A stretch of 64,000 bases of DNA from Prochlorococcus sp. AG-402-P18 (lineage in GTDB: Bacteria > Cyanobacteriota > Cyanobacteriia > PCC-6307 > Cyanobiaceae), in assembly GCA_003216275.1 (NCBI GenBank), contig QCJC01000004.1, positions 62,001 through 126,000 of the forward strand. Direction: 5' to 3'. This document shows, in pieces, positions 47,689-59,569 of this stretch. A program made the position numbers and the translations under genes. How positions within the stretch are numbered: position 1 is the stretch's first letter; the number at the start of each line of letters is the position of its first letter. A model generated the notes under the pieces. That model had not been told where the DNA came from. It searched no databases and saw nothing but the letters and a program-made list of their open reading frames with translations.

Positions 47689-48207
47689 ATGGAAAAGCTA
47701 AAAAAATATATAACAGAAATAAAGGATTTCCCAACAAAGGGTATTTACTTTAAGGATTTAAATCCGATATATAGTAATCCATCAGTTTTTAAAGAACTAA
47801 CTGAGCCATTGGAAAAGTTAATTATTAAAACAAAGACTCAATTTTTAGCTGGTATTGAATCTAGAGGTTTTATAACCGCAGCTGCATTAGCTTATAAGCT
47901 TGAAATAGGTCTTATATTAGTAAGAAAAGCAAATAAATTACCAGGAAAAGTAATAGGATTAGATTACGAACTTGAGTATAATAGCGACAGATTAGAGATT
48001 CAGTTAGATGATATAAAGGAAAAAAGTAATGTTTTAGTTGTAGATGATTTGCTTGCCACTGGAGGAACAGCATCCGCAGCAGGTAAATTATTAAAAAATG
48101 CTGGAGCCAATTTAATTGGCTATGGATTTCTTGTAGAACTAACAAGTCTAAGAGGCAGAGAGATCCTAGATCAAAACTTACATATTGAAAGTGTTATACG
48201 GTATTAA
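47689..48207 (+). CDS. apt: Adenine phosphoribosyltransferase
   Basis: 172 residues, full length. The PRPP-binding motif VLVVDDLLATGGTA is near 116-129, and the N-terminal IKDFPTKGIYFKDLNPI is characteristic of Apt. It salvages adenine to AMP. Its last four bases overlap the convergent DUF2949 gene. Confidence 0.95.
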   Translation: MEKLKKYITEIKDFPTKGIYFKDLNPIYSNPSVFKELTEPLEKLIIKTKTQFLAGIESRGFITAAALAYKLEIGLILVRKANKLPGKVIGLDYELEYNSDRLEIQLDDIKEKSNVLVVDDLLATGGTASAAGKLLKNAGANLIGYGFLVELTSLRGREILDQNLHIESVIRY

Positions 48208-48413
48208 TTATTTTTTTCCCATGTAAGAATTTTATCTAATTGAGCAAGCGTTATCAGTCCATAACTCCACATCACCACGGGTAGTGGAGAGTTTTCAAGA
48301 GAGGCTCTTTTAATTCCAAGTTCTAATGCACTTTGGCTTATTCCAAGCTTATCAATTAAAAAATTACATAATTCATCAGTAGGAGGATTAATAGACTTAC
48401 TGGTATTAATCAT
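48204..48413 (-). CDS. DUF2949-family protein
   Basis: 69 residues, helical, LIDKLGISQSALELGIKRAS then PLPVVMWSYGLITLAQLDKI. This matches the DUF2949 family of cyanobacteria. It is adjacent to the UbiH-like gene upstream (six bases), suggesting an operon. Function unknown. Confidence 0.8.
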   Translation of the reverse strand: MINTSKSINPPTDELCNFLIDKLGISQSALELGIKRASLENSPLPVVMWSYGLITLAQLDKILTWEKNN

Positions 48414-48418
48414 ATTAA

Positions 48419-49531
48419 CTATATACCATTAGTCATTATATTAAGAATAAATCTTCTGACTAAAGATGACTTCTTTAGAATGAAGAAGATAAATGTTCTG
48501 GGAAAAAAGAAGACATTTATGTTACTTCTGGAGTATCTAACTAAGGAGTCAGTCAATATTGATATTGATACAATGTCAATAATTCGTATAAAAGAATAGA
48601 TCATCGGAACAAGAAAAGTATATTTTCTAAAGATTGGTAAAACAATGATATTAGAAAGATAGTCAACATCTCTCCAACATAAATTTAAGCCTTGACCACC
48701 AACTGGATGTAAAACATGTGCTGTCTCACCAAGGTAAATATATTTTCCACAATGCAATTTATAGTTCAATGAAAATTTTATAGGGAATTCCATTATATCT
48801 CCAATAATTGTATCTGGCTCGATCCCAATAGGTAAAACTGTTGATAAATAGTCTAAAAATAATGGTTTAGAAAGAGATAGATTATTAGAGCGAGCTACAA
48901 CCGATTGGCTGCATATTATTTGAAACATGTCTCCTCCAAGAGGTAGAATTGCTAATGGTCCTTCAGGAGTTAATATTTCAAATGCCTCATAGGATTCTAT
49001 GCCTCTTAAAAGAACTTTTAGGGTTATACAAACTTGATCATAATCAAAACCAAAGGATGGGGTTTTAAGTCTTTTTTTTGTTATAGAGTTTGACCCATCA
49101 GCAACAATAATAAGATCATAATTATTTGTATTACGTATTATTGATGTTGGTATTTTATTAATATTATCATTTTGAGATATAATATCTATAATTGTATTCA
49201 TCAATTTACTATGTTCAACAATCCAACCAATAGAGGAATATTTACGATCAACTAAATTTAAATCATTAATAATGAATTTAAACTTTCTGTTTATTGCATA
49301 GTCTATAACATTTAGATATTTAAAGGATATGAGGTTAGGAAGAATCTGATCCCAAATATTTAGTTTTTCTAAAATTCTTCTAGATGAATGAGTTAAAGCA
49401 TATGATCGATCCCTATTTACAAGTTCATCATCGGATAATCGTTCGTACAAATCAACTAGACAACCTTTCCTAGCAAGCGATATTGCGGCTAAAGAACCTG
49501 TTAATCCTGAACCTATAATAGCTATATTCAT
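48419..49531 (-). CDS. FAD-dependent monooxygenase, UbiH/UbiF-like
   Basis: 370 residues. N-terminal dinucleotide-binding loop IAIIGSGLTGSLAAISLARK (3-22), the middle IVADGS motif near 147-152, and the FAD-binding GETAHVLHPVGGQGLNLCWR near 271-290. These are the three motifs of aromatic-ring hydroxylases of the UbiH/Coq6 group. The substrate is not determined; a quinone-type ring is plausible because cyanobacteria make plastoquinone. It ends six bases before the DUF2949 gene. Confidence 0.85.
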   Translation of the reverse strand: MNIAIIGSGLTGSLAAISLARKGCLVDLYERLSDDELVNRDRSYALTHSSRRILEKLNIWDQILPNLISFKYLNVIDYAINRKFKFIINDLNLVDRKYSSIGWIVEHSKLMNTIIDIISQNDNINKIPTSIIRNTNNYDLIIVADGSNSITKKRLKTPSFGFDYDQVCITLKVLLRGIESYEAFEILTPEGPLAILPLGGDMFQIICSQSVVARSNNLSLSKPLFLDYLSTVLPIGIEPDTIIGDIMEFPIKFSLNYKLHCGKYIYLGETAHVLHPVGGQGLNLCWRDVDYLSNIIVLPIFRKYTFLVPMIYSFIRIIDIVSISILTDSLVRYSRSNINVFFFPRTFIFFILKKSSLVRRFILNIMTNGI

Positions 49532-49566
49532 AATTTAAATTATAACATTAATAAAAAAACTATGAT

Positions 49567-50214
49567 TTAATTTAAGACCCTCATATTAACAAATTCTTCG
49601 AATGCTGGACGAAGAAGATATGGATACGAACCTATCCATAAATTGACTTCTGGGCACCATGCATCGCTAATCGCTAAAATATTTCCAAAGTCTCTTCTAT
49701 TACTTAAAACTACACAATTGATCCGCATACCTTTTCTTAAAATATTGAACTTATTCTGAAGAGGAAAATTTATATTTGCCACGTATCCATCTTCGTCTTC
49801 AATATTAACTACGACCCATGATCTTCGCTTTTCTACTAATTCTAGCCTACCTTCCTTATTCGCCTGTTCTTGTTGATTCTCAACTCTATCCTCGACATAA
49901 ACATCTGATATATATCCATCTACTAATGCTGAAAAAGAATAACTTTTAAACTTTGAGTTCTTTCTACTAGCTTCAAGAATAGGACCCCATAATATATATA
50001 AAATGAATACAACCCCAAATACCAACCATAGAGAATAAAACTGACTTGTTACTTGACTTTGACTTATTAGTAGAGTGATCACTCCTCCAATGGCTGAAAT
50101 CATAATCCTTTGAAAAATCTTTTGAGGATTACCTAATGCAGAATTAAATTGTGGACCAGTTGCAACTGCAGGAATTAACTTGTTAATTTCATTTGTCTTA
50201 ATAGGTAATAACAT
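49567..50214 (-). CDS. Conserved-type cyanobacterial membrane protein
   Basis: 215 residues with two close membrane helices (about 38-54 and 61-78) and a soluble C-terminal domain (about 90-215) of beta-rich type (RRSWVVVNIEDEDGYVANIN, WIGSYPYLLRPAFEEFV). It starts nine bases after dapB, on the same strand. I do not recognise a functional name and give none; annotations calling relatives phosphate transport permeases should not be trusted from this sequence. Confidence 0.65.
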   Translation of the reverse strand: MLLPIKTNEINKLIPAVATGPQFNSALGNPQKIFQRIMISAIGGVITLLISQSQVTSQFYSLWLVFGVVFILYILWGPILEASRKNSKFKSYSFSALVDGYISDVYVEDRVENQQEQANKEGRLELVEKRRSWVVVNIEDEDGYVANINFPLQNKFNILRKGMRINCVVLSNRRDFGNILAISDAWCPEVNLWIGSYPYLLRPAFEEFVNMRVLN

Positions 50215-50223
50215 TGTTCTTAA

Positions 50224-51072
50224 TTATAAAATTTTCTCTAATCCATAAACTAACTTATTGAATGATCGAACTTTTTTTATAACCAATAGAACACCAGGCA
50301 TGTATGCAGACCTATCAATTGTGTTATGAGACAATTCATAAGTTTCACCATTTGAACCAAACATAACTTGTTGATGAGCCACTAGGCCAGGCAATCTTAT
50401 TGAATGAAGTCGCAAACCACTGGATCGAACTCCTCCACGAGATCCCTCAATAGATTCATCTTCATTAACAAGTGATTTATTAAATGATAAACGTTGCTCT
50501 TCAATTAGTTCTGCAGTTTTAATACATGTTCCACTTGGGGCATCAGCCTTTTTATTGTGGTGCATTTCAGTTAATTCAGCGAACTCATAAAAACGTGCTG
50601 CTGCTGCTGCTGCTTGTTGCAGCAAAACCATGCCAACAGAAAAGTTTGGAATAATAGCTGAACCAAGGCTGGCTTTTTCAGCAAATTTAGAAAGATCATC
50701 TAATTGATCTGATGTAATACCTGTAGTGCCAATAACTGGGTGAACCCCATATGCAATAGCTGTTCGAGTGTGTTTGTAAGCAACATTGGGATGTGTGAAA
50801 TCAACTAAAACCGCTCCACTATTACCTGACTCTCTTGGGACGTTTTGACTCGCAGCACACAAGGAACCTTCAAAATCACTTGAAAGAAAGACATCAAGAG
50901 ATCCTAATCCTATTAATGAGCCTATGTCTTGACCTTCTTTTTCCTTCTGATTATCAATTGCACCAACTAGTTTATAATCTTTAGTTGAATTAATTGCTTT
51001 AATAACCTCAGATCCCATTCGACCTAAAGCTCCTGCGACTAAAACTGGTATCGAATGATTAGCAGAGCTCAT
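50224..51072 (-). CDS. dapB: 4-Hydroxy-tetrahydrodipicolinate reductase
   Basis: 282 residues from [20 protein letters not shown]; a further 16-codon upstream extension is in frame but not typical. The NAD(P)-binding GALGRMG and the active-site segment [17 protein letters not shown] (about 183-199) are both clear. It reduces hydroxy-tetrahydrodipicolinate in lysine and diaminopimelate synthesis. It is divergent from chlH with about 115 bases between starts. Confidence 0.95.
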   Translation of the reverse strand: MSSANHSIPVLVAGALGRMGSEVIKAINSTKDYKLVGAIDNQKEKEGQDIGSLIGLGSLDVFLSSDFEGSLCAASQNVPRESGNSGAVLVDFTHPNVAYKHTRTAIAYGVHPVIGTTGITSDQLDDLSKFAEKASLGSAIIPNFSVGMVLLQQAAAAAARFYEFAELTEMHHNKKADAPSGTCIKTAELIEEQRLSFNKSLVNEDESIEGSRGGVRSSGLRLHSIRLPGLVAHQQVMFGSNGETYELSHNTIDRSAYMPGVLLVIKKVRSFNKLVYGLEKIL

Positions 51073-51186
51073 TGAATTTCTTTTTTTACAATCATATTTG
51101 ATATCCCTTGTAACAGGCATTAACTAAATAACACACTAAAGGACCACTGAACACTAGGCTTGGTCGAATTCCAATAGAAGAAAAAG

Positions 51187-54100
51187 ATGTTTACACAGGT
51201 TCGCTCAGCCAATCGCAGAGTTTCACCTGTCGAGAATCACAAGCATAAAGCAGTGATGAAGGCCGTTTATGTGGTTCTTGAGCCTCAATATCAAAATGCT
51301 CTTACACAAGCTGCAACCTCATTAAATTCTCAAAATGGTCCTATTGGAATTGAACTTAATGGATATTTAATTGAAGAACTTAGAAATACTGCGAATTATG
51401 AAAGCTTTAAAAAAGATATAGAAAATGCTGATTTATTTGTAGCTTCATTGATTTTCATAGAAGATTTGGCGCAAAAGGTTGTTGAAGCAGTCGAACCTCA
51501 TAAGGAAAATCTTAAGGCGGCAGTTGTATTTCCATCAATGCCAGAAGTGATGAGATTGAACAAATTGGGAACATTCTCTATGGCTCAGTTAGGCCAAAGC
51601 AAAAGCATAATTGGCGATTTTATGAAGAAAAGGAAAGAAGCAGGTGGTGCTGGCTTTCAAGATTCAATGTTGAAGCTTCTAAATACTCTTCCCTCAATTC
51701 TTAAGTATCTGCCGGTAGACAAGGCTCAAGACGCTCGTAGTTTTATGCTTAGTTTTCAATATTGGTTAGGTGGGACTCCTGATAATCTGAAAAACTTCCT
51801 ACTAATGCTTGGAGACAAATATGTATTTCCAGAACTAAATGTAGAAGAAGAGAAAATTGAAGTTGCAGAGCCAGAAGTTTTTCCAGATTTAGGGATTTGG
51901 CATCCTTTAGCGCCAATTATGTTTGAAGATAAAAAAGAATATCTAAATTGGACAGCTTCAAGAGATGATCTGTCTAATAAAGCTAAAGAAGGTCCAGTAA
52001 TTGGTCTTGTACTTCAAAGAAGTCATATTGTTACTGGAGATGATGCTCACTACGTCGCAGTAATTCAAGAACTGGAATACAGGGGGGCGACTGTCATACC
52101 AATCTTTTGTGGTGGATTAGACTTTTCTAAGCCAGTAAATGAATTTTATTACGATCCAATCAACCCTGAAAAGCCAATTGTAGATGGAGTTGTCTCTCTT
52201 ACAGGTTTTGCACTTGTAGGAGGTCCTGCAAGACAAGATCATCCAAAAGCAGTTGAAGCTTTAAAGAAACTGAATCGACCTTACATGGTTGCTCTCCCAC
52301 TAGTTTTCCAAACAACACAAGAGTGGGAAGGTAGTGATCTAGGTCTTCATCCAGTTCAAGTTGCGCTTCAAATTGCAATTCCTGAATTAGATGGTGCTAT
52401 AGAGCCCATAGTTTTATCTGGTCGAGATGATGCAACTGGCAAAGCTCATACACTCCAAGACAGAGTAGATGCAATTGCCGAAAGAGCTATTAGATGGTCA
52501 TCTCTAAGAATTAAAAAACGTGACCAGAAGAAATTAGCTATTACTGTATTTAGTTTTCCTCCTGATAAAGGAAATGTTGGTACAGCGGCCTACTTAGATG
52601 TCTTTGGCTCTATTTATAGAGTTTTAGAAGAAATGAAGGATAAAGGTTATGACATAAAAGATTTACCTAAGAATCCAAAAGAACTGATGGAGGCATTAAT
52701 AAATGATCCTGAAGCCTTACAAGGATCCCCAGAACTATCAATAGCTCATAGAATGAGCGTAAAAGAATATGAACAATTAACACCATATTCAGAGAGGCTT
52801 GAAGAGAACTGGGGAAAACCACCAGGAAATTTAAATAGTGACGGACAAAATCTCCTTATATATGGAAAAGAATTTGGAAATGTATTTGTTGGAGTACAGC
52901 CAACTTTTGGATATGAGGGCGATCCTATGAGATTGCTTTACTCCAGAAGCGCTAGTCCCCATCATGGTTTTGCAGCCTATTACACTTATTTAGAAAAAGT
53001 TTGGAAGGCAGATGCAGTTCTTCATTTTGGAACCCATGGATCTCTCGAATTCATGCCAGGGAAACAAATGGGTATGAGTGAGACTTGTTATCCCGATTCA
53101 CTAATTGGAGGTTTGCCTAATCTTTATTACTACGCAGCAAATAATCCTTCGGAAGCAACAATCGCAAAAAGAAGAGGATACGCATCAACAATTAGTTATT
53201 TAACTCCCCCTGCTGAAAATGCTGGCCTATACAAAGGACTAAAAGAGCTTGGAGAGCTAGTTGGTTCTTATCAACAATTACGAGAAAGTGGAAGAGGAAT
53301 TCAAATTGTTAACGCCATAGTCGAAACATCAAAGAAGTGTAATCTTGATGAAGATGTAAAACTACCAGAAAAAGATGCCTCCGAATTAGAACTAGAAGAA
53401 AGAGATTTGGTAGTAGGAAATGTTTATAAACAATTAATGGAAATTGAAAGTCGATTATTACCTTGCGGCTTACACACTATTGGAAAACCTGCCACTGCTG
53501 AAGAAGCTATTGCAACCTTAGTGAGTATCGCATCTATAGAGAGAGAAAATGATGGAATTAGATCTTTACCAGGTTTATTAGCTGAATCAAAAGGAAAAAC
53601 AATTGAGGAAGTCTACGAAGGAAATAACAAGGGCAAATTAGAAGATGTTGAACTTAATAAATTAATTACAGAAACAGCAAGAGACGCAGTTGGGTCAATG
53701 GTTAAGTCTCTAACAGGAAGAGATGGGAGAGTAAATATGAAGAAGAATATTTGGACCTTACTTGTTGAATTCTTGAGAGGAATTGGCTTCTCTATACCAT
53801 CACCATGGCAATCATCGGCAAGAAAAGCAGGTTTTGGGAATGTAAATACAAATTCACTAGATAAATTGTTTGATTATTTGAGATTTTGTTTAGAGCAAAT
53901 TTGTGCAGATAAAGAAATGGAAAGCCTTTTAAAAGCTTTAGACGGAGATTATGTTATCCCTGGCCCTGGTGGTGATCCAATAAGGAATCCTGGAGTATTG
54001 CCAAGCGGTAAAAATATTCATGCATTAGATCCCCAATCGATACCAACGGTAGCTGCTGTAGCTTCAGCTAAAGGGGTAGTTGACAAGCTTATTGAAAGAC

Positions 54101-55200
54101 AAAAAGAGGAGCAAGGTACATGGCCGGAAACTATTGCTTGCGTCCTTTGGGGTACTGACAACATTAAAACCTATGGAGAATCATTAGCTCAAATCCTTTG
54201 GTTTGTCGGTGTCAAACCAAAGCCGGATTCTGTAGGAAGGGTAAATAAATTAGAGCTCCTTACTCTTGAGGAGTTAGGAAGACCAAGAATTGATGTAGTA
54301 GTTAATTGTTCCGGTGTATTTAGGGATTTGTTTATTAACCAAATGGCATTAATTGACCAAGCAGTAAAAATGGCAGCAGAGGCAGATGAGCCCCTTGATC
54401 AAAACTTCGTAAGGAAACATGCCTTAGAACAAGCAGAAAAGGAAGGAAAAAGCATTAGGGAATCAGCAAGCAGGGTTTTTTCAAATGCGAGTGGAAGTTA
54501 TAGCTCGAATGTCAATCTAGCTGTAGAGAATTCAACATGGGAAGAAGAAAATGAGTTACAAGAAATGTACCTATCAAGAAAGACATATGCATTCAATGCT
54601 GATAATCCTGGAGAAATGAATCAGAACAGAGAAGTTTTTGAATCAGTTATGAAAACTGCTGATGTTACATTCCAAAATCTTGATTCTTCAGAAATATCAC
54701 TAACAGATGTAAGTCATTATTTTGATTCTGATCCAACGAATTTAATTAAAAACCTTAGAGATGATGGTAAAGCTCCAAGCAGTTTCATAGCAGACACAAC
54801 TACAGCCAATGCTCAGGTCAGATCATTAAGTGAAACTATTAGATTAGATTCAAGAACTAAATTACTTAACCCAAAATGGTATGAAGGAATGCTCAAATCT
54901 GGATATGAAGGAGTAAGGGAGGTCTCTAATAGACTAAATTACACACTAGGTTGGAGTGCAACTAGTGGACAAGTTGATAATTTCGTATATGAAGAGTCAA
55001 ATGAAACTTTTATAAATGATCCAGAGATGAGGAAAAGATTAATGGAATTGAATCCTCATAGTTTTAGAAGAATAGTTGGTACATTATTAGAAGTTAATGG
55101 GAGAGGATATTGGGAAACATCCGATGAAAATATTGAGCAATTAAAAGAGCTTTATCAAGAAGTAGAAGATAGAATTGAAGGAGTTAATACAGATGAATAG
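51187..55200 (+). CDS. chlH: Magnesium chelatase subunit H
   Basis: 1,337 residues, the usual length. ChlH binds protoporphyrin IX and, with ChlI and ChlD, inserts Mg2+ as the first committed step of chlorophyll synthesis. The CobN/ChlH signature [15 protein letters not shown] is near 614-628, and further conserved blocks are [20 protein letters not shown] near 277 and [20 protein letters not shown] near 923. It is a paralogue of the CobN fragment at the left edge. It converges with folP. Codon and base use are richer in G+C than in the small-gene region, as for a highly expressed gene. Confidence 0.98.
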   Translation: MFTQVRSANRRVSPVENHKHKAVMKAVYVVLEPQYQNALTQAATSLNSQNGPIGIELNGYLIEELRNTANYESFKKDIENADLFVASLIFIEDLAQKVVEAVEPHKENLKAAVVFPSMPEVMRLNKLGTFSMAQLGQSKSIIGDFMKKRKEAGGAGFQDSMLKLLNTLPSILKYLPVDKAQDARSFMLSFQYWLGGTPDNLKNFLLMLGDKYVFPELNVEEEKIEVAEPEVFPDLGIWHPLAPIMFEDKKEYLNWTASRDDLSNKAKEGPVIGLVLQRSHIVTGDDAHYVAVIQELEYRGATVIPIFCGGLDFSKPVNEFYYDPINPEKPIVDGVVSLTGFALVGGPARQDHPKAVEALKKLNRPYMVALPLVFQTTQEWEGSDLGLHPVQVALQIAIPELDGAIEPIVLSGRDDATGKAHTLQDRVDAIAERAIRWSSLRIKKRDQKKLAITVFSFPPDKGNVGTAAYLDVFGSIYRVLEEMKDKGYDIKDLPKNPKELMEALINDPEALQGSPELSIAHRMSVKEYEQLTPYSERLEENWGKPPGNLNSDGQNLLIYGKEFGNVFVGVQPTFGYEGDPMRLLYSRSASPHHGFAAYYTYLEKVWKADAVLHFGTHGSLEFMPGKQMGMSETCYPDSLIGGLPNLYYYAANNPSEATIAKRRGYASTISYLTPPAENAGLYKGLKELGELVGSYQQLRESGRGIQIVNAIVETSKKCNLDEDVKLPEKDASELELEERDLVVGNVYKQLMEIESRLLPCGLHTIGKPATAEEAIATLVSIASIERENDGIRSLPGLLAESKGKTIEEVYEGNNKGKLEDVELNKLITETARDAVGSMVKSLTGRDGRVNMKKNIWTLLVEFLRGIGFSIPSPWQSSARKAGFGNVNTNSLDKLFDYLRFCLEQICADKEMESLLKALDGDYVIPGPGGDPIRNPGVLPSGKNIHALDPQSIPTVAAVASAKGVVDKLIERQKEEQGTWPETIACVLWGTDNIKTYGESLAQILWFVGVKPKPDSVGRVNKLELLTLEELGRPRIDVVVNCSGVFRDLFINQMALIDQAVKMAAEADEPLDQNFVRKHALEQAEKEGKSIRESASRVFSNASGSYSSNVNLAVENSTWEEENELQEMYLSRKTYAFNADNPGEMNQNREVFESVMKTADVTFQNLDSSEISLTDVSHYFDSDPTNLIKNLRDDGKAPSSFIADTTTANAQVRSLSETIRLDSRTKLLNPKWYEGMLKSGYEGVREVSNRLNYTLGWSATSGQVDNFVYEESNETFINDPEMRKRLMELNPHSFRRIVGTLLEVNGRGYWETSDENIEQLKELYQEVEDRIEGVNTDE

Positions 55201-55207
55201 TTAGTAA

Positions 55208-56059
55208 TTAAATTATTGACTTAGTCATCATTAAAACCTGATGAATCTCTCTAATATCGTGAACTCTTAGGAAATCAACCCCTGCAATAACACATCTAGA
55301 GGCAATAGCTGCCATACCAAATATTCTTTTATTAGGATCAGTTTCATTAAGAACTGATCCTATAAATCTTTTTCTTGAAGCACCAATTAATATTGGATAA
55401 GGCATTGAAATAAATTGTTCTAAATTTCTTAGTAAAAATAAGTTTTGATCTACAGTCTTTGCAAAACCTAAACCGGGATCAATAATGATTTGATTGCTAT
55501 TAATACCAATGGATAAAGCCGAGTCAATCTGCCTAATCAATTCATCTTTAACATCAATAACTAAATTTTGATATTGAGCTAGCGAATCCATTGTCTTACT
55601 ATTACCACGACTATGAGTTAAAATATATGGACATCCAAAATCTGCTACGACATTAAAAATATTAGGGTCATGACGGCCTCCACTAATATCATTAATCCAA
55701 TGTGCTCCGGCATCTAAAGCTGAAAATGCAACTTCATGATGAAACGTATCAATAGAAATAATTACCTCTGGGTGTAATAACTTTATTTCCTTAATTAAAG
55801 GTATTAGTCTTTTTATTTCCACTTCAGCTCCAACATCTGAAGCTCCTGGTCTAGTGCTTTGTGCTCCTAAATCAAGGATATGAGCACCTTGTTGAATACA
55901 AAAACAAACGCGATTAATAGCAGCTTTGAAATCTATAAAAAGTCCACCATCACTAAAGGAATCTTCAGTGATATTTACTATTGCCATTAGCTTGGTATCA
56001 CCTTCCCAATGGTTAGGAAAGTGGTGATTAGATTGTTTGGTAGTTAGCAATTCTGGCAA
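55208..56059 (-). CDS. folP: Dihydropteroate synthase
   Basis: 283 residues. DHPS signatures: [15 protein letters not shown] near 25-39, [12 protein letters not shown] near 61-72, [10 protein letters not shown] near 191-200, and GASRKRFIG near 224-232. It condenses pteridine diphosphate with p-aminobenzoate in folate synthesis. The start overlaps the end of tpiA by 32 bases, so the two are co-transcribed and perhaps co-translated. Confidence 0.95.
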   Translation of the reverse strand: MPELLTTKQSNHHFPNHWEGDTKLMAIVNITEDSFSDGGLFIDFKAAINRVCFCIQQGAHILDLGAQSTRPGASDVGAEVEIKRLIPLIKEIKLLHPEVIISIDTFHHEVAFSALDAGAHWINDISGGRHDPNIFNVVADFGCPYILTHSRGNSKTMDSLAQYQNLVIDVKDELIRQIDSALSIGINSNQIIIDPGLGFAKTVDQNLFLLRNLEQFISMPYPILIGASRKRFIGSVLNETDPNKRIFGMAAIASRCVIAGVDFLRVHDIREIHQVLMMTKSII

Positions 56060-56765
56060 AAGTCTTAGGATCTAATGAGGCACCGCCAACTAGTACACCA
56101 TCAATCTCTGTCATAGACATAATCTCATCAATATTATTTGATTTAACTGATCCTCCGTATTGAATAATAACGTCATCGAAACCAATCCATTTTCGAATAA
56201 GTCCACAAATTCTATTTGCCTCATTCGCTTCGCATGTTTTTCCTGTACCTATAGCCCAAATTGGTTCATATGCCACTATTAACCTATTTACATTTATGCC
56301 TTCTAGTCCTTGATCAATCTGCCTCCGAATAACCCTTTCCGCCTCTCCTAACTCCCTCTGTTGAAAAGTTTCTCCAACACAGACAATAGGAATCAAATTA
56401 TGATCCTGAGCAGATTGAGCTCTCTTATTAATTTGTTCATCACTTTCACTGAAGTATTTACGAGGCTCACTATGTCCAACGATTGCACATTTAACCGAAA
56501 GTTCATTAAGCATTAAAGGTGATACCTCTGCTGTATATGCTCCACTATCTTCCCAGTGAACATTTTGACTGGATAATGAAAGGTATTCGGTTGTATCTTT
56601 AATAAACTCAGACAGAGGGTAAAGAGCTGTAAAAGGCGGAGCTATAACTACTTCCCTATCTTTCGGTATATCTTTCAATAAGGGCATCAATACCTGCATG
56701 TACTCGATGGCTTCAGCACATGTCATATTCATCTTCCAATTACCTGCAATTACCGGTTTACGCAC
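56028..56765 (-). CDS. tpiA: Triosephosphate isomerase
   Basis: 245 residues. The catalytic lysine is in GNWKMN near residue 11, the catalytic histidine in [10 protein letters not shown] near 96-102, and the catalytic glutamate in [13 protein letters not shown] near 165-177; the phosphate-binding YGGSV block is near 206. It interconverts the Calvin cycle and glycolysis triose phosphates. It is preceded nine bases upstream by the S4 gene and overlaps folP. Confidence 0.97.
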   Translation of the reverse strand: MRKPVIAGNWKMNMTCAEAIEYMQVLMPLLKDIPKDREVVIAPPFTALYPLSEFIKDTTEYLSLSSQNVHWEDSGAYTAEVSPLMLNELSVKCAIVGHSEPRKYFSESDEQINKRAQSAQDHNLIPIVCVGETFQQRELGEAERVIRRQIDQGLEGINVNRLIVAYEPIWAIGTGKTCEANEANRICGLIRKWIGFDDVIIQYGGSVKSNNIDEIMSMTEIDGVLVGGASLDPKTFARIANYQTI

Positions 56766-56774
56766 GCTAGTTCC

Positions 56775-56993
56775 TCATTTTTCGCTTCTTGCCAACTTAC
56801 GGCCTAGAGGATCAGAATTTGGAACAATGTATGTTTCATTAGCAAAAATAATTTGATCTCCGTCAATTAATTTTCTTCCTCTCCTCAATTCAACCATGCC
56901 ATTTACTGTGATTTCTCCTGATCTAATAATCATTTTGGCTTCTCCTCCTGTCTGAGCTACGCCAATGAGCTTTAGAAATTGATCTAATTTCAT
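56775..56993 (-). CDS. S4-domain RNA-binding protein
   Basis: 72 residues, almost only an S4 domain: LDQFLKLIGVAQTGGEAKMI then SGEITVNGMVELRRGRKLID. Similar to the small YbcJ/YaaA-type proteins that bind structured RNA. It leads an S4-tpiA-folP unit and is divergent from the ABC exporter. Confidence 0.85.
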   Translation of the reverse strand: MKLDQFLKLIGVAQTGGEAKMIIRSGEITVNGMVELRRGRKLIDGDQIIFANETYIVPNSDPLGRKLARSEK

Positions 56994-57031
56994 TTACGTG
57001 CTTTTAAATTAAACATTGATAGTTTGATGGA

Positions 57032-58774
57032 ATGAATCAAAAAAACAAAATTAACTTTAATTACCTGCTAGGGAGACTGAGGGGTCATTTACCAGTATTG
57101 ATCCTTGGAGGTCTCAGCATGCTGGTTTACGTAAGTTGTTGGCCAATACTTGCATGGTTATCAGGAAAGCTTATTCCAGCAATTGGACAAGGAAATACAA
57201 ACGAAGTTCTAAAAGTTATATGTCTAGCCCTTTCCATTTTTGTAGTACAAAAAACAGCCCAATATCTTCAAGATAGCCTCTTGGCCAAACCCGCCCTGTC
57301 ATTAAGTCAAGATCTTAGAACAATACTTTTTAGTAAACTTCAAAAGACAAATGTTCTATATATAGAAAAGCTGTCGTCAGGAGATATTGCATACAGACTT
57401 ACAGAAGATGTAGATCGAGTAGGCGAGGTTATTTATAAGTCAATACAAGATACAACCCCATCAATATTTCAATTGTTAGCAGTATTTGGCTACATGATAT
57501 TTATAGATTGGAATTTATCACTCGCAACTATTATTCTGGCTCCGTTAATTGCATTATTAGTAAGTGATTTTGGTGGAAGAGTCTTAAAAGCAGCAGAACA
57601 AAGTCAAAACAAAATTAGTTCGTTGGCGGGGCTTCTATCTGAGGCTATTCAAGGGCTTCCAATGGTTAAGGCCTTTGCAGTTGAAGAATGGTTACAAAAA
57701 GATTTTGAAAGCCAGGTTGAAATGCACAAAAAAGCTAAATATAAAATGCTTAGACTTATTGCACTTCAACATCCAATAGTTGGTTTAATAGAAATAATTG
57801 GAATATTGACAATCCTGACAATTGGTACTTTTAGAATACAGGCAAATGGAATTTCAAACGAAGAGTTTGGAAGCTTTTTTACAGCTTTGATAATGTTAAT
57901 TGATCCAATAAGCCATATTACTACAAACTATAACGAGTTAAAGCAAGGACAAGCATCACTTAAAAGATTAAATGAAATAACAACTAACCCAACAGAAATA
58001 GTATCATTACAGAACGAAGTCTTTTCTAATAGAATCAACGGTAATATATTATTTAATAATGTATATTTTTCATATGATGATAACCGACAGGTGTTAAATA
58101 ATATTAATTTAGATATAGAAAGTGGGAAAATACTTGCACTAGTTGGTCCATCTGGTGCCGGCAAAAGTACAATCTTCTCATTAATATTAAAATTTATTCA
58201 ACCTAAAGGCGGATCTATATATATTGATGGCAATAACATAAATAATTTAAATACAAAATCATTAAGAAAAATAATTGCAATAGTACCTCAAAAAACATTT
58301 ATATTTTCAGGAACAATAAAAGATGCAATTAGATTTGGAAGAACAGCAAGTAAAGAACAGATTATTAAAGCCGCTAAAACAGCTAATGCTCATGAATTTA
58401 TTGAACAATTACCAGAAGGATATGAAACATTTATTGAAGAGAGAGGGGCTAATCTATCAGGAGGACAACTGCAAAGATTATCTATAGCTAGAGCTCTTGT
58501 AGGAGACCCTACAATATTGTTATTAGACGAAGCAACGAGTGCTCTAGACGCTGAAGCTGAGGAATCAGTACAAAAAGGACTTAAACAAGCAATGATAAAT
58601 CGAACGGTACTTGTAATAGCTCATAGACTTTCAACAGTTCAAAAGGCAGATAAAATTGCTGTAATAGATAAGGGTAGGATATGTGAGGTTGGTAACCATA
58701 ATGATTTAATTAAAAAGCAAGGAAGATATAAGGATTTCTGTGATAAGCAATTTATTTCGAGTTTTAAAAAATAG
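57032..58774 (+). CDS. ABC exporter, fused membrane and ATPase domains
   Basis: 580 residues. The N-terminal transmembrane domain has about six helices (1-310). The ATPase domain (about 330-580) has Walker A GPSGAGKS near 372, signature LSGGQ near 478 and Walker B ILLLDEATS near 500. This is the half-transporter type related to MsbA and multidrug or lipid exporters. The substrate is not predictable. Divergent from the S4 gene and followed 38 bases later by a small DUF6447 gene. Confidence 0.9.
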   Translation: MNQKNKINFNYLLGRLRGHLPVLILGGLSMLVYVSCWPILAWLSGKLIPAIGQGNTNEVLKVICLALSIFVVQKTAQYLQDSLLAKPALSLSQDLRTILFSKLQKTNVLYIEKLSSGDIAYRLTEDVDRVGEVIYKSIQDTTPSIFQLLAVFGYMIFIDWNLSLATIILAPLIALLVSDFGGRVLKAAEQSQNKISSLAGLLSEAIQGLPMVKAFAVEEWLQKDFESQVEMHKKAKYKMLRLIALQHPIVGLIEIIGILTILTIGTFRIQANGISNEEFGSFFTALIMLIDPISHITTNYNELKQGQASLKRLNEITTNPTEIVSLQNEVFSNRINGNILFNNVYFSYDDNRQVLNNINLDIESGKILALVGPSGAGKSTIFSLILKFIQPKGGSIYIDGNNINNLNTKSLRKIIAIVPQKTFIFSGTIKDAIRFGRTASKEQIIKAAKTANAHEFIEQLPEGYETFIEERGANLSGGQLQRLSIARALVGDPTILLLDEATSALDAEAEESVQKGLKQAMINRTVLVIAHRLSTVQKADKIAVIDKGRICEVGNHNDLIKKQGRYKDFCDKQFISSFKK

Positions 58775-58812
58775 GCTAGTGCTATTATTAGAAAAATATC
58801 AGCAGTAAATTA

Positions 58813-59040
58813 ATGGCTAATACACCATTAAATGATAAGGAAGCAATCCTTACATTTGAAGATAAGAAATATGATCTAAAAAATTTGCCTAAAGATATTC
58901 AAGAACTTATAAAAGGAATGCAGGTAGCAGATGCACAATTAAGGATGCATGAAGATACTTTAAAAGTGTTGGCAGTAGGTCGTCAACATCTAGTGATTCA
59001 ATTGAAAGCAAAGCTAGAATCAATTGATCCCATAAATTAA
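58813..59040 (+). CDS. DUF6447-type small protein
   Basis: 75 residues, MANTPLNDKEAILTFEDKKY then a helical body LPKDIQELIKGMQVADAQLR and ending AKLESIDPIN. It matches the small DUF6447-like proteins I recall from bacteria, with a conserved D-x-L-x-L-x-x-x-R core. It may share a transcript with the ABC exporter. Function unknown. Confidence 0.65.
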   Translation: MANTPLNDKEAILTFEDKKYDLKNLPKDIQELIKGMQVADAQLRMHEDTLKVLAVGRQHLVIQLKAKLESIDPIN

Positions 59041-59243
59041 ATAACTATAAATAAATAGATACTTATTGCTAATATAATTTTTTTAATTTTAATAAATACA
59101 TATACAATTGATTACAATAAAACTCCAAAAATATCATAAATATTAAAGGTATAATTACTTAATGTTTTTTTTTGATTAATTAATTTAGATTGAGCGCCAA
59201 ATGTCGTCGCGTGCATGAGAGAATATTAAGAAAGTATAAAGAG

Positions 59244-59534
59244 ATGACAGCAAAAGGCTATTGGCTAAAGCAAGCCAAAATCGAGAGCACAGCTCAGTTC
59301 ATAGAATATGTAAAAACGGTGGTTCCATGGCTGAGATCGGTAGGCGGAACAATTATTGCTAAAGATGTAAATCAGAATTCAGATTTAAATGAATGGGATG
59401 GTGGACAACTGGGAGTAATAGTTGAATTTGAATCAAAAGCAGCAGCTCAAAAAGCTTTTAATTCTTCAGAATTTCAAGAATACATAAAATATAGTGGTAT
59501 AGAGAATCAATTATCTCTCTCAATAATTGGCTAG
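59244..59534 (+). CDS. DUF1330-like dimeric alpha/beta barrel protein
   Basis: 96 residues starting MTAKGYWLKQAKIES, which aligns with the usual DUF1330 start (GYW followed by a strand). A longer frame opens with TTG at 59190 and would add 18 basic residues (AKCRRVHERILRKYKE) that look non-homologous. The middle GGQLGVIVEFESKAAAQKAF is the second strand-helix repeat. Small dimeric ferredoxin-like proteins; substrate unknown. Confidence 0.72.
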   Translation: MTAKGYWLKQAKIESTAQFIEYVKTVVPWLRSVGGTIIAKDVNQNSDLNEWDGGQLGVIVEFESKAAAQKAFNSSEFQEYIKYSGIENQLSLSIIG

Positions 59535-59569
59535 ATTCATCTTAATTAAATCTAATAAAAATAATAATT